From Pedosphaera parvula Ellin514 (lineage in GTDB: Bacteria; Verrucomicrobiota; Verrucomicrobiia; Limisphaerales; Pedosphaeraceae), in the NCBI RefSeq assembly GCF_000172555.1, contig NZ_ABOX02000002.1, positions 248,001 through 312,000 of the forward strand: 64,000 nucleotides of DNA, given 5' to 3'. The notes under the pieces were generated by a model. That model searched no databases. It worked only from the letters and a program-made list of their open reading frames with translations, and was not told the DNA's origin. The position numbers and the translations under genes are program-made. Positions 1-8,760 of the stretch are shown here, piece after piece; position 1 is the stretch's first letter; every line of letters begins with the position of its first letter.

Positions 1-94
1 TTCAATAACATTTGCTTGCAGTCGATTGTTGTTCTGACGATTTGCGGAGCCAGGTTGACATCTAACTAATCGATTTGAGCAAGACCTTGCCAAC

Positions 95-2275
95 ATGCCT
101 TCAGCACTCATTCTACTATTGGGCCTTCTTGTTTGCATTCCATTGTCGGCGTCCGATTTCTACGTTTCGCCAGGCGGCTCGCCAAAAGGGAATGGAACAA
201 TGGTAAGCCCGTGGGATTTGCAGACCGCTTTGAATCAACCATCCGTTGTAAACCCGGGTGACACAATCTGGTTGCGTGGAGGGACGCATTCCATTTCCAA
301 TCGTCCAACAAAATTCATCAGCCAATTGTCAGGGGCTGACGGCCAGCCGATTACCGTCCGTCAATATCCGGGCGAACGGGCAACCGTGGATGGCAACATC
401 ATGCAGACGTCCGGTGGCTGGGTGAACTATTGGGGCTTTGAAATAATGAATTCCCAACAGTTTGGACTTACTAATTTTCCCACCCGGCTCAGCCCGCAAC
501 CCGGACCGTTTCCGACGACCTGGTATATAAACTACAATGGCCGAATACTCGATTTCACGGTGAGCGGATTCGATCTTCGGGCGCCCAACTGCAAGCTGAT
601 CAACCTCATCGTACACGATAATATTGGCGGGGGGATTGGCATAGACATTGCCGCCGGGAATACTGAAACCTACGGTTGCCTTTCCTATTTCAATGGCTGG
701 CAAGGACTCGACCGCGCTCATGGGCACGGGCTCTACGGGCAAAATGCAGATCCGGCTCAGAAGAGTGTGACCGACTGCATAGTGTTCAATAATTTTGCAT
801 TAGGCATGCAGGCAACGGGAGCCGGTCCGACTCCCATTGCCGATAATTTTGATATTGAGGGAAATGCTTTCTTTCTGAATGGCGCGCTCGCGGCCAGCCA
901 TCAAGCCAACCTGCTGGTTGGTCCCTTTCAAGGTGTCGCGAAAAATCCAGTCATTCGCACAAATTTTATTTACGATACCCAGGGAACCGGATCGGATTTT
1001 AATCTCGGCAATTCTGCTGGTGCATTGGTGCAAGGCAACTATTTTCAAACCAGCGTAATGCTTTCGACAAATATCAATTTGATTATGGAAGGGAACACCT
1101 TTGTCAGTGGCATTCTTCGCGTAGACCCGTGCACTTATCCAAATAACAGCTATTTAATTAATCTGCCTACCTCCAATTTTATCGCTATTCGACCAAATAA
1201 ATATGAACCCGGCAGGGCCAATATAATCGTTTACAACTGGGAGAACCTTAACTCAGTCTCAGTCGATGCATCGGGTTTTCTTCCCATCGGCACTGCCTTC
1301 GAAGTTAGGAACGCCCAGGATTTTTTTGGCTCTCCCGTTTTAACGGGCACGTACGACGGCACTCCTTTGGACATTCCGCTCACGGGATTATCAGTAGCTC
1401 AACCAATCGGCATCGCTCCTCCACCGTCTTCAGGGCCGGCATTTGGGGCTTTTATAGTTCTCCCGCTGAATGCCGCGAACAGTGCCTTGCCCAGGACCTC
1501 AAAAGCGAAGACCAGTCAAAAGGTTTATATTCCTGTCGAAGCTGGAGCAGGGAAGGTTACGGCTCCCATGCGCCTTGTTCGCAATACTTCGTCCCCTGCA
1601 CGCCAGTTTGCATCCTCTCGCACTGCAAAGCAGGGAAGTATTGTGTTCAACATCGAGATCCCAGTTTCGGGAACTTACGTAATTTGGGCCAAAGTTTTTT
1701 CGCCCACACCTGCACATGGCTCGTTCTTCGTCTCAGTAGACGGAGGGAGTGAAGACCTTTATGACAACTTGGAAGGCAAGTGGTCCTCTGCCTGGCCATG
1801 GACTCTGGTCAATAGTCGCGGAAGCAAGGCGGCTGTAAGCCTGGATGGAAGAAGGTTCGATCTGGTCCAGGGACCTCACTCGATCACGTTCCGTGCCCAG
1901 GAGGCAGCATCAGCCCTGAACCGTATTCTGGTAACCGATGATCTGGCTTTTATGCCCAAGGATATTGTGGCTCCGACTCAGACACTTCCTGCGCCCGCGA
2001 ACAGCACAACTCGGTTCAACCAGAATGTTTTCCTGTGCAATGCCACCAATTTATTTGGTGATTCCATGACCTTAAGTATTCCGACTCCCTATACATCTCA
2101 GCGCGGAATCGTGAGCATTTCCGGAAAGGAGGTCCTTTATACGCCACGCCAAGGTTTCCTTGGCAATGATAGGTTCACTTACCTTTTAACCACCGTTCAG
2201 GGAGACAGTAGCGCAGGTACCGTGATGGTAAGAGTACAATCATCCGCCGTGATCAAAGTCGGATCTTCCCCCTGA
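95..2275 (+). CDS. secreted right-handed beta-helix protein with CBM-like and Ig-like C-terminal domains
   Basis: 726 residues. The N-terminus is a signal peptide (hydrophobic ALILLLGLLVCIPLS, probable cleavage after the SAS), followed at once by the 'DFYVSP' start typical of secreted parallel beta-helix proteins of the pectate-lyase-like fold. Residues about 150-340 carry helix rungs rich in N, G and hydrophobic residues. Residues about 490-620 (VYIPVEAGAGKVTAPM ... FFVSVDGGSEDLYD) look like a CBM6/35-type sugar-binding sandwich. The last 80 residues (VLYTPRQGFLGNDRFTYLL) resemble a bacterial Ig/cadherin-like repeat. It is a clear paralogue of the minus-strand gene at 38703-41803, which shares 'WDLQTALNQ' and 'PGDTIWLRGG'. 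No catalytic residues could be assigned, so lyase activity is not claimed; binding or trimming of an exopolysaccharide is inferred from context. Confidence 0.8.
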   Translation: MPSALILLLGLLVCIPLSASDFYVSPGGSPKGNGTMVSPWDLQTALNQPSVVNPGDTIWLRGGTHSISNRPTKFISQLSGADGQPITVRQYPGERATVDGNIMQTSGGWVNYWGFEIMNSQQFGLTNFPTRLSPQPGPFPTTWYINYNGRILDFTVSGFDLRAPNCKLINLIVHDNIGGGIGIDIAAGNTETYGCLSYFNGWQGLDRAHGHGLYGQNADPAQKSVTDCIVFNNFALGMQATGAGPTPIADNFDIEGNAFFLNGALAASHQANLLVGPFQGVAKNPVIRTNFIYDTQGTGSDFNLGNSAGALVQGNYFQTSVMLSTNINLIMEGNTFVSGILRVDPCTYPNNSYLINLPTSNFIAIRPNKYEPGRANIIVYNWENLNSVSVDASGFLPIGTAFEVRNAQDFFGSPVLTGTYDGTPLDIPLTGLSVAQPIGIAPPPSSGPAFGAFIVLPLNAANSALPRTSKAKTSQKVYIPVEAGAGKVTAPMRLVRNTSSPARQFASSRTAKQGSIVFNIEIPVSGTYVIWAKVFSPTPAHGSFFVSVDGGSEDLYDNLEGKWSSAWPWTLVNSRGSKAAVSLDGRRFDLVQGPHSITFRAQEAASALNRILVTDDLAFMPKDIVAPTQTLPAPANSTTRFNQNVFLCNATNLFGDSMTLSIPTPYTSQRGIVSISGKEVLYTPRQGFLGNDRFTYLLTTVQGDSSAGTVMVRVQSSAVIKVGSSP

Positions 2276-2331
2276 GCAATTAAAAATGCATCCGGTCTGA
2301 GGTTTGGAAGGAGTGGTCAGCGGTTTTTACC

Positions 2332-4101
2332 ATGAAAACACCATCGCTATTCAAATGGGTTTTGCCTGTTATCTTCATGTTAAATGGGGGCTCGGCAGTT
2401 CATGCCCAATTGTGCCCGACTTTTTCTTCCGCTTATTCCGGGCTTCCCGGATTATCGAATGGCTCCATCGCTTGGGGAGATTTCGATAATGATGGCAAAC
2501 TGGACATTCTGCTGACTGGCAAAGCTGACCAAAACTCCGACGCTCCCATTTCACAGGTTTGGAAAAATGTGGAGGAAGGTCTGTTCGCCAACATCAATGC
2601 GGGTTTGCCAGGAGTGGCTTATGGCTCCGTTGCCTGGGGAGATTTCGATAACGATGGCAAACTGGACATTCTGTTGACCGGTAAAACCAATCAGAATCTA
2701 AACAGTGCCATTACTCAAATATGGCGGAATGTAGGTGACGGGACCTTCACTAATATCAATGCCGGTTTACCCGGGGTGGCTTATGGCTCAGTTGCCTGGG
2801 GGGACTATGACAACGACGGGAAATTGGACATCCTGCTCACCGGATTAGACACCAGTGGTAATGCAATTTGTCAGATATGGCGAAATTTAGGGAATGGAAC
2901 ATTTACAAACATCAATGCCGGCATGCCCGGCGTCTATCTCAGTTCCGTCGCTTGGGGAGATTTTGATAATGATGGAAACCTCGATATACTGGTCACCGGT
3001 CTATTGGATTCCGGTTTTCCCGTTTCCCGAATATGGCAGAACCTGGGCGGTGGCATTTTTTTACAAATTGATGCTGGTTTTGCCGGGGTTGACCAAGGGG
3101 CTGTTGCCTGGGGGGATTTTGATAATGACGGCAGATTGGATGTTTTGTTGACCGGTATCGACGAAACTGGCAATGCCGTTTCTGGAATATGGTGGAATGC
3201 TGGTTCTGGAACTTTCTATGACATCAATGCCGGACTTCCTGGTGTCTGGCAAAGTTCCGTTGCCTGGGGGGATTTTGATAATGACGGGGGGCTCGATATC
3301 CTGCTGATGGGCTATACCAACAATCCTGTCAGTAATCCGAATAACAGCCCGATTTTTCAGGTGTGGCGTAATCAGAATAATTGGACATTCGCCAATATCG
3401 GCGCCGGTCTGCCTGAGGTCCTAAATGGAATTGCGACTTGGGGAGACTACAATGGTGACGGTAAGCTGGATGTTTTCTTGAATGGTAATTTGAGGAATAA
3501 TCCCATCCCAATCTCTCAGATATGGCGAAACGACACTCTTCTAGCGAATAGTTCTCCAGTTGCGCCATCCAATCTTACGGCAACGATCATGGACTCCGGT
3601 GTGATTTTGAATTGGAGCCCCGCCGCCGACAATCAAACCCCGGTCCCAGCTTTGAGCTACAATGTGCGAGTCGGCACAACCCCAGGTGGGGTCGACATTC
3701 TTGCGCCACAATCAGATGCTTTATCCGGCCTTCGTCGATTGCCTCAGATAGGGAATGGGCAACAACGGCTTTCCACTATAATCACAAATTTGCCCGCTGG
3801 GACTTATTTTTGGAGTGTGCAAGCTGTGGATAGCGTATTTGATGCCTCCCCATTCGCCGACGAAGCAAGTTTTACGCTTGGGCCGCCGGTGATTGTTGGC
3901 TGGGGGGTGCAACCTGATGGAAATTTTCGATTGCGCGCGGGCGGTGCCACGTCTTCGATTTATCTAATCGAGGTTTCAACCAACCTCGTTGATTGGACCT
4001 ATTTTACTTACGTCTTTATGGGGTCAAACGGACAGAGTGAGTTTATCGAGGTAGATGCTTCGAGTTATCCAGCCCAGTACTATCGTTTGGTCCAGCCCTG
4101 A
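2332..4101 (+). CDS. secreted seven-repeat FG-GAP/VCBS beta-propeller protein
   Basis: 589 residues with a signal peptide (MKTPSLFKWVLPVIFMLN..., cleavage near VHA-Q). Seven repeats of about 55-70 residues follow, each with the core A-W-G-D-[FY]-[DN]-x-D-G-x-L-D-[IV]-[LF]-L. The D-x-[DN]-x-D-G-x-x-D loop is the calcium-binding loop of FG-GAP/VCBS propellers, so a single seven-bladed propeller is expected. Residues about 395-500 form a fibronectin III-like domain (PSNLTATIMDSGVILNWSP). The C-terminus has the 'YLIEVSTNLVDW ... QYYRLVQP' tail common in secreted verrucomicrobial proteins. It starts 56 bp after the beta-helix gene on the same strand, with a purine-rich GGAAGGAG well upstream of the ATG. 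Role unknown; surface adhesion or glycan binding is inferred. Confidence 0.8.
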   Translation: MKTPSLFKWVLPVIFMLNGGSAVHAQLCPTFSSAYSGLPGLSNGSIAWGDFDNDGKLDILLTGKADQNSDAPISQVWKNVEEGLFANINAGLPGVAYGSVAWGDFDNDGKLDILLTGKTNQNLNSAITQIWRNVGDGTFTNINAGLPGVAYGSVAWGDYDNDGKLDILLTGLDTSGNAICQIWRNLGNGTFTNINAGMPGVYLSSVAWGDFDNDGNLDILVTGLLDSGFPVSRIWQNLGGGIFLQIDAGFAGVDQGAVAWGDFDNDGRLDVLLTGIDETGNAVSGIWWNAGSGTFYDINAGLPGVWQSSVAWGDFDNDGGLDILLMGYTNNPVSNPNNSPIFQVWRNQNNWTFANIGAGLPEVLNGIATWGDYNGDGKLDVFLNGNLRNNPIPISQIWRNDTLLANSSPVAPSNLTATIMDSGVILNWSPAADNQTPVPALSYNVRVGTTPGGVDILAPQSDALSGLRRLPQIGNGQQRLSTIITNLPAGTYFWSVQAVDSVFDASPFADEASFTLGPPVIVGWGVQPDGNFRLRAGGATSSIYLIEVSTNLVDWTYFTYVFMGSNGQSEFIEVDASSYPAQYYRLVQP

Positions 4102-4251
4102 TCAGGACCTGTTGAAGGCTGCTTCCTCGATGCTTTGAACCTTTTGAGTCGGCGGTCCACGTGATTACAAAGCTGGTGTGAGGAAGCGGCCTGACTGAAA
4201 AGAGCAGGTGCACTTGGCTAACATGCCTTGTCCACTCGATTCTCTGGTTTA

Positions 4252-4507
4252 TACCGAATGCCAAAATTAATTTCCGGAATGGGGAAAAGAACCGGATGAA
4301 GAGAGGCGATAAGCCTGAAGAAAGTGGAGACTCAAAAAGCCATGGCTTTAGGGACGAGGAACACCGCTAGTCGTTGGGTGCAGGGTGCTTTTGATTTGAG
4401 GCGGCGTTGTCGGCCTGGTCGCTATCTAGAGATAGCGCCTGCGGCCTCCGCCTTGCCTCAAACCAAAATCCCTCCTGCCATTCGGAAATTACTTTCGGCA
4501 TTCGGTA
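4252..4507. mobile_element. MITE-like element with ~31-bp terminal inverted repeats and TA flanks
   Basis: The left end (4250-4282) reads TATACCGAATGCC, then A-rich sequence and TTTCCGGAATGG. The right end (4478-4509) is its reverse complement with a few mismatches. Outside the repeats both sides carry TA (4250-4251 and 4508-4509), which would be a TA target duplication as made by IS630/Tc1-mariner transposases. The interior holds no convincing gene. It contains an 8-bp stem, CGCTATCT/AGATAGCG (4420-4437), inside a longer GC-rich imperfect palindrome. The element sits in the 547-bp gap between the propeller gene and the NRPS gene; I see nothing else in that gap. Confidence 0.6.
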
Positions 4508-4648
4508 TATTGGGTGTTTACCCACTTCCGGATTTTCCAATTGAATACGTATCATAATTCCAGGATTAGTTTACCTAGGGAACTGGTTCAGCCTCATTTT
4601 CACTGACTACCGTCACACGCCTTTCGATGAAAGGCCAAGCAATCTCTT

Positions 4649-7600
4649 ATGAACAATGATTCGCATCCAACTGAAGATTCAAAAGGCAAGCTCGAGTTAC
4701 TTGATTTCCTGCTTCAGAACGAGGGAGTTAATGTGACTGAGGAGAGTTCAATCCGACGTCGCGACAATCCGGATGATTACCCGTTGTCCTTCTCTCAAAA
4801 GCGGCTGTGGTTTTTGGATCAGTTCGAGCCCGGCTCACACTACAACGATTTTTTTCACCTGCGGATACAAGGTCCGTTGAATGTTCCCGCATTCCAAAAG
4901 AGTTTGGACGAAATTGTACGTCGTCATGAGGTGTTGCGCTCAAGCTTCAATGTGAGCGAGGGTGAGCCTGTCCAGAAGATTGCTCCTCCGAATGGCATGG
5001 AATTACCCATGATAGATCTGACTTCGCTGCCCGGAACTGTTCGCCTGGAGGAAGCCACACGCCTGGCTGTCGAACACGGCCTCGCTCCGTTTGACCTGCG
5101 AAGCGGTCCCATTATGCGAGCCAAGCTTCTGCGTATCGCAGCTGAGGATCATTTGCTCCTCTTTACATTGCATCATATTGTCATGGACGGCTGGTCCAGA
5201 AGTGTGTTCCTGAGCGAATTATCGCGTCTTTATCAAGCATTTGCTTCAGGTCAACTTTCACCACTGCCGCCGCTGCCGATTCAATATGCTGACTTTGCAG
5301 TGTGGCAGGCACGACAGGTAAAGGAAGAGGCGCTACTCAAACAACTGAACTTCTGGAAAGAGCAACTGGCTGGAGCACCAGCTTTATTGGAGTTGCCTGC
5401 AACTTTCCCGCGACCTGCCGTCCAAAGTTTTAAAGGTGCGCGGCATCCCATTCGTATTCAGAACCAGACAACTGAAGCACTAAAGGCTTTGAGCAGGAAA
5501 GAAGGTTGCACACTATTCATGACATTACTGGCTGTTTTCCAAACTCTCGTATTACGCTATACGGGGCAGACTGATATTGTGGTTGGCTCACCCATAGCCA
5601 ACCGCAATCGCATGGAGACCGAGCAGTTAATCGGATACTTTGTTAACACGTTGGTACTGCGCACGAATTTGTCGGGCAATCCCACCTTCCGGGAAGTGAT
5701 GCTCCGCGTGCGGGAAGTATCGCTGGCTGCTTATGCCAACCAGGATATGCCTTATGACAAACTGGTGGAGGAATTGCGCCCGAAGCGTGACCAGAGCTAT
5801 AACCCGATTTTTCAAATGATGTTTGTATATCAGAATGCGCCAGCGCCGCACTTGAGGGCTGCGGACATCAGCATCAGTACGTTTGAGGTTGATTGCGGGA
5901 TGGCGAAGTTTGATCTGACTTTCAACCTTGCAGAGTCGGCTGAGGGAATTGATGGATGGATCGAATTTGCGACGGGCTTGTTCGATGAAACCACCATATG
6001 CCGTTTGGCCGGTCACTACCTGGCTTTGGTGGAAACTATTTTACATGATCCTGACCAACGTGTCCTAGTTCTGCCGATGGTGACCGGCGAGGAGAGGCGG
6101 AGAATGCTCGTTGACTGGAATGAATCCGGCGTTCCTTATCCGCAGGACAAATGCCTGCAGGAACTTTTTGAGGAGCAGGTCTCAAACTCTTCCGAGGCAA
6201 TTGCAGTGGTTTGTGGAGAAGAGCAGTTGAACTACCGCGAACTTAACAGCAGGGCAAACCAGCTTGCACATTACCTTCGCGAGTCCGGTATCAGACCGAA
6301 TGATTTGGTTGGCATCAGCGTGGAACGCTCCATTGAAATGATGGTGGGTTTGCTGGGTATCCTTAAGGCTGGCGGTGCTTATGTGCCAATGGACCCAGCT
6401 TATCCGGCGGAGAGACTGGCGTTTATGCTGGCAGATTCGAAAGCCCGTATTCTGCTCACCCAGAATGGCATTGCCGATAAAATAACAGGAATGAGTGCCC
6501 GTATTCTTCGCCTGGATGGAGATTGGGAGGATGTTGCCAAACACAGCACGGAAAACCCGGTGAAAGCTGGAACTCCAGAGGATTTGATCTATGTGATCTT
6601 CACGTCTGGTTCAACAGGCCGGCCAAAAGCCGCTGGTGTATACCATCGAGGGTTTGTGAATTTAGTGAGCTGGCTGATGACAGAGTTCGATTTGTCGGCT
6701 GCCGATTCGGCGGTGATGGCCAGTTCCTTGAGTTTTGATTTAACCCAGAAGGGTTTGTTCGCACCACTTCTGAGAGGTGGAACTTTGCACATTCCTCCGC
6801 CGGGGCCTTATGATCCCGGACTCATTGCCAGTATCATCCGGGAAAAGAAAGCAACGTTCGTGAACTGCACACCAAGTGCATTTTATCCAGTGTTGGAAAC
6901 AGGAGATCCAAAAGCCTTTGAAAAGGTTTCCTCATTGCGTTACGTCCTTTTGGGAGGCGAACCTATTTCTTTGCAACGTCTGACACCGTGGCTGGACAGC
7001 GAGCATTGCCGTGCGGAGATTGATAACACGTATGGCCCGACGGAATGCACAGATGTTTCCGCTTTTTATCGAGTGAGGAAGGAAAATCGTTATTTATACA
7101 GTTTCGTTCCGATTGGCAGGCCGGTTTACAACACGAAGCTTGTAATAGTGAACTCGGAGATGGAAATTTGTCCCGTCGGTGTCTCCGGGGAATTACTTAT
7201 CGGGGGAGTTGGGGTTGGTGCGGGTTACCTGACTGATGCAGCATTGACTGCGTCCAAATTTGTTCCGAATCCATTTCCTGAGATTCCGGGTGCTCGACTT
7301 TATAAGACAGGGGATTTGGCGCGCTATCTTCCTGATGGAAATATTGATTACCTGGGACGCATTGACCATCAGGTGAAAGTGCGCGGGTTCCGGATTGAGC
7401 TGAGCGAAATCGAGAGCATACTATCCACTCACCCAGCGATCAGGGAGGTGGTGGTTATTTTGCACAAATCGGAGAGAGCTCCTATAACTGATGCCGCCCA
7501 AGGGGGTAATTTTGCTACTCCTGAACCTGTTTTAGTTGCGTACTATGCTTTCAAAACTGGTGCGTCACTTGAGATTGCTGAGATCAGGAGGTATTTGATG

Positions 7601-8062
7601 GAAAAACTGCCAGACTACATGGTGCCATCGATTTTTATTTCAGTGGAAAAATTTTCATTGTCACCCAACGGGAAGGTGGATCGCAAGGCGCTGCCTGCTC
7701 CTGAACGAAACCACGCTGAATTAACCCCAAGTTACGCGCCGCCGCGGACTGAGACAGAGCGCCAGATTGCCGAGATTTGGGCGAAGGCCTTGCGGTTGGA
7801 AAGGGTGGGGGTAAACGACAGCTTTTTCGAGCTGGGAGGACACTCTCTGCTGATGGTGCAGGTCCACGCCAAAATCTGCCAGTTAATCAAGGCCAGTCTT
7901 CCCATCGCGAAACTATTTCAGTATCCCACCATTAGTTCGCTGGCCAATCACCTGGCTCAACCGTCCGCAGAAAGTGGTTCGTTGCAAAGGGTACGCGATC
8001 GCGCTCGACTGCAAAAGGGGGCTTTGACACGGCAGCGCCAAATAAAGGAAATCGCTCTCTGA
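4649..8062 (+). CDS. single-module non-ribosomal peptide synthetase, C-A-PCP
   Basis: 1137 residues. Domains in order: condensation (about 45-470; catalytic HHIVMDG at 175-181), adenylation (about 490-990; FTSGSTG core A3 at 651-657, NTYGPTE core A5, YKTGDLARY, and the C-terminal GKVDRKALP with the A10 lysine), and a peptidyl carrier (FFELGGHSLL, phosphopantetheine serine 1066). It ends in a short basic tail with no thioesterase, epimerase or reductase. The C domain resembles LCL types (LSFSQKRLWFLDQFEPGS). By alignment to GrsA the specificity positions read approximately D-L-K-N-L-G-T-D-V; the aspartate predicts an alpha-amino acid, but I cannot name it. With no release domain, its product must pass to another protein, most simply the PKS-NRPS at 42176. 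Confidence 0.93.
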   Translation: MNNDSHPTEDSKGKLELLDFLLQNEGVNVTEESSIRRRDNPDDYPLSFSQKRLWFLDQFEPGSHYNDFFHLRIQGPLNVPAFQKSLDEIVRRHEVLRSSFNVSEGEPVQKIAPPNGMELPMIDLTSLPGTVRLEEATRLAVEHGLAPFDLRSGPIMRAKLLRIAAEDHLLLFTLHHIVMDGWSRSVFLSELSRLYQAFASGQLSPLPPLPIQYADFAVWQARQVKEEALLKQLNFWKEQLAGAPALLELPATFPRPAVQSFKGARHPIRIQNQTTEALKALSRKEGCTLFMTLLAVFQTLVLRYTGQTDIVVGSPIANRNRMETEQLIGYFVNTLVLRTNLSGNPTFREVMLRVREVSLAAYANQDMPYDKLVEELRPKRDQSYNPIFQMMFVYQNAPAPHLRAADISISTFEVDCGMAKFDLTFNLAESAEGIDGWIEFATGLFDETTICRLAGHYLALVETILHDPDQRVLVLPMVTGEERRRMLVDWNESGVPYPQDKCLQELFEEQVSNSSEAIAVVCGEEQLNYRELNSRANQLAHYLRESGIRPNDLVGISVERSIEMMVGLLGILKAGGAYVPMDPAYPAERLAFMLADSKARILLTQNGIADKITGMSARILRLDGDWEDVAKHSTENPVKAGTPEDLIYVIFTSGSTGRPKAAGVYHRGFVNLVSWLMTEFDLSAADSAVMASSLSFDLTQKGLFAPLLRGGTLHIPPPGPYDPGLIASIIREKKATFVNCTPSAFYPVLETGDPKAFEKVSSLRYVLLGGEPISLQRLTPWLDSEHCRAEIDNTYGPTECTDVSAFYRVRKENRYLYSFVPIGRPVYNTKLVIVNSEMEICPVGVSGELLIGGVGVGAGYLTDAALTASKFVPNPFPEIPGARLYKTGDLARYLPDGNIDYLGRIDHQVKVRGFRIELSEIESILSTHPAIREVVVILHKSERAPITDAAQGGNFATPEPVLVAYYAFKTGASLEIAEIRRYLMEKLPDYMVPSIFISVEKFSLSPNGKVDRKALPAPERNHAELTPSYAPPRTETERQIAEIWAKALRLERVGVNDSFFELGGHSLLMVQVHAKICQLIKASLPIAKLFQYPTISSLANHLAQPSAESGSLQRVRDRARLQKGALTRQRQIKEIAL

Positions 8063-8085
8063 CCGGAGCGACAACCGGTATGCGA

Positions 8086-8760
8086 TCATTGATTATTCAT
8101 CCAATGAATGGCATGTCGAACCAGTTCCATGCCATTACGCAACATGAGCTTTTCCTTGATGTGGGCACGGTATGTTTCCACTGTTTTGATGCTGAGATGC
8201 AATTCCGCGGCGATTTGGCCGGTCCTTCGACCGCTGCCAATGAGCTGAAACACTTCGAGTTCTCTATCGCTGAGCTGTTCCACCCCAAAATGGCCATGGG
8301 CTGGCTCACCATTTAAGAATTTTTGTACCACGAGTGATCTCATTTGCTTGCTTAGGTAGACTTCGCCGCGCAGCACTTCCCGAATCGCTCTCATGATTTC
8401 TTCGGTGGTTTCGTTTTTCATCACATAGCCACGGGCGCCTGCCCTCAATGCACGTTCCCCATACACAGATTCCTCATGCATGGACAGGGCCATGAGGAGT
8501 TGGTTGTTCCAGCGAGAGTGAATATTTTTTATCACTTCAATACCGCTGCTGCTCCCCAAGGCAATATCTATGATGGCTAGATCCGGCTTTAAAGATCCGA
8601 TCGAATCAAAAGCCTTGGTGGCATTTCCGACGTGAGCGCAAACATGGAGGTCCGGCTCATTGTTTATTAACTGAGTGAACCCTTCGCGCATGATGGGATG
8701 ATCATCCACAAGCAGAATTTGATATTTTCTTTTCTGAGGCGGTAATTTCTTGGCGCTCAT
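8086..8760 (-). CDS. NarL/FixJ-family response regulator (REC + LuxR HTH)
   Basis: 224 residues. The receiver domain spans about 13-130, with the acidic pair D19-D20, phosphoacceptor D65 (DLAIIDIAL) and the conserved lysine in GYVMKNET. The LuxR-type HTH spans about 158-218 (LSDRELEVFQLIGSG ... LHLSIKTVETYRAHIKEKL). Its start overlaps the stop of the histidine kinase gene by 4 bp (8757-8760), so the two are translationally coupled and form a cognate pair. It is convergent with the NRPS gene, 23 bp apart. Targets cannot be read from the sequence; the adjacent NRPS and exopolysaccharide operon are the obvious candidates (inference). Confidence 0.93.
   Translation of the reverse strand: MSAKKLPPQKRKYQILLVDDHPIMREGFTQLINNEPDLHVCAHVGNATKAFDSIGSLKPDLAIIDIALGSSSGIEVIKNIHSRWNNQLLMALSMHEESVYGERALRAGARGYVMKNETTEEIMRAIREVLRGEVYLSKQMRSLVVQKFLNGEPAHGHFGVEQLSDRELEVFQLIGSGRRTGQIAAELHLSIKTVETYRAHIKEKLMLRNGMELVRHAIHWMNNQ

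Noticed and set aside
55-83. TTGACA at 55-60 as promoter of the first gene
   Set aside because: No acceptable -10 sequence at the right distance, and the window edge limits the view.
4324-4557. Open frames on both strands within the MITE-like element
   Set aside because: They lie in the inverted-repeat element, have no ribosome site and are by-products of GC-rich palindromic sequence.
8062-8079. Hairpin ACCGG/CCGGT between the NRPS and the response regulator as a terminator
   Set aside because: Only 5 bp of stem, no T run, and it overlaps the stop codon.
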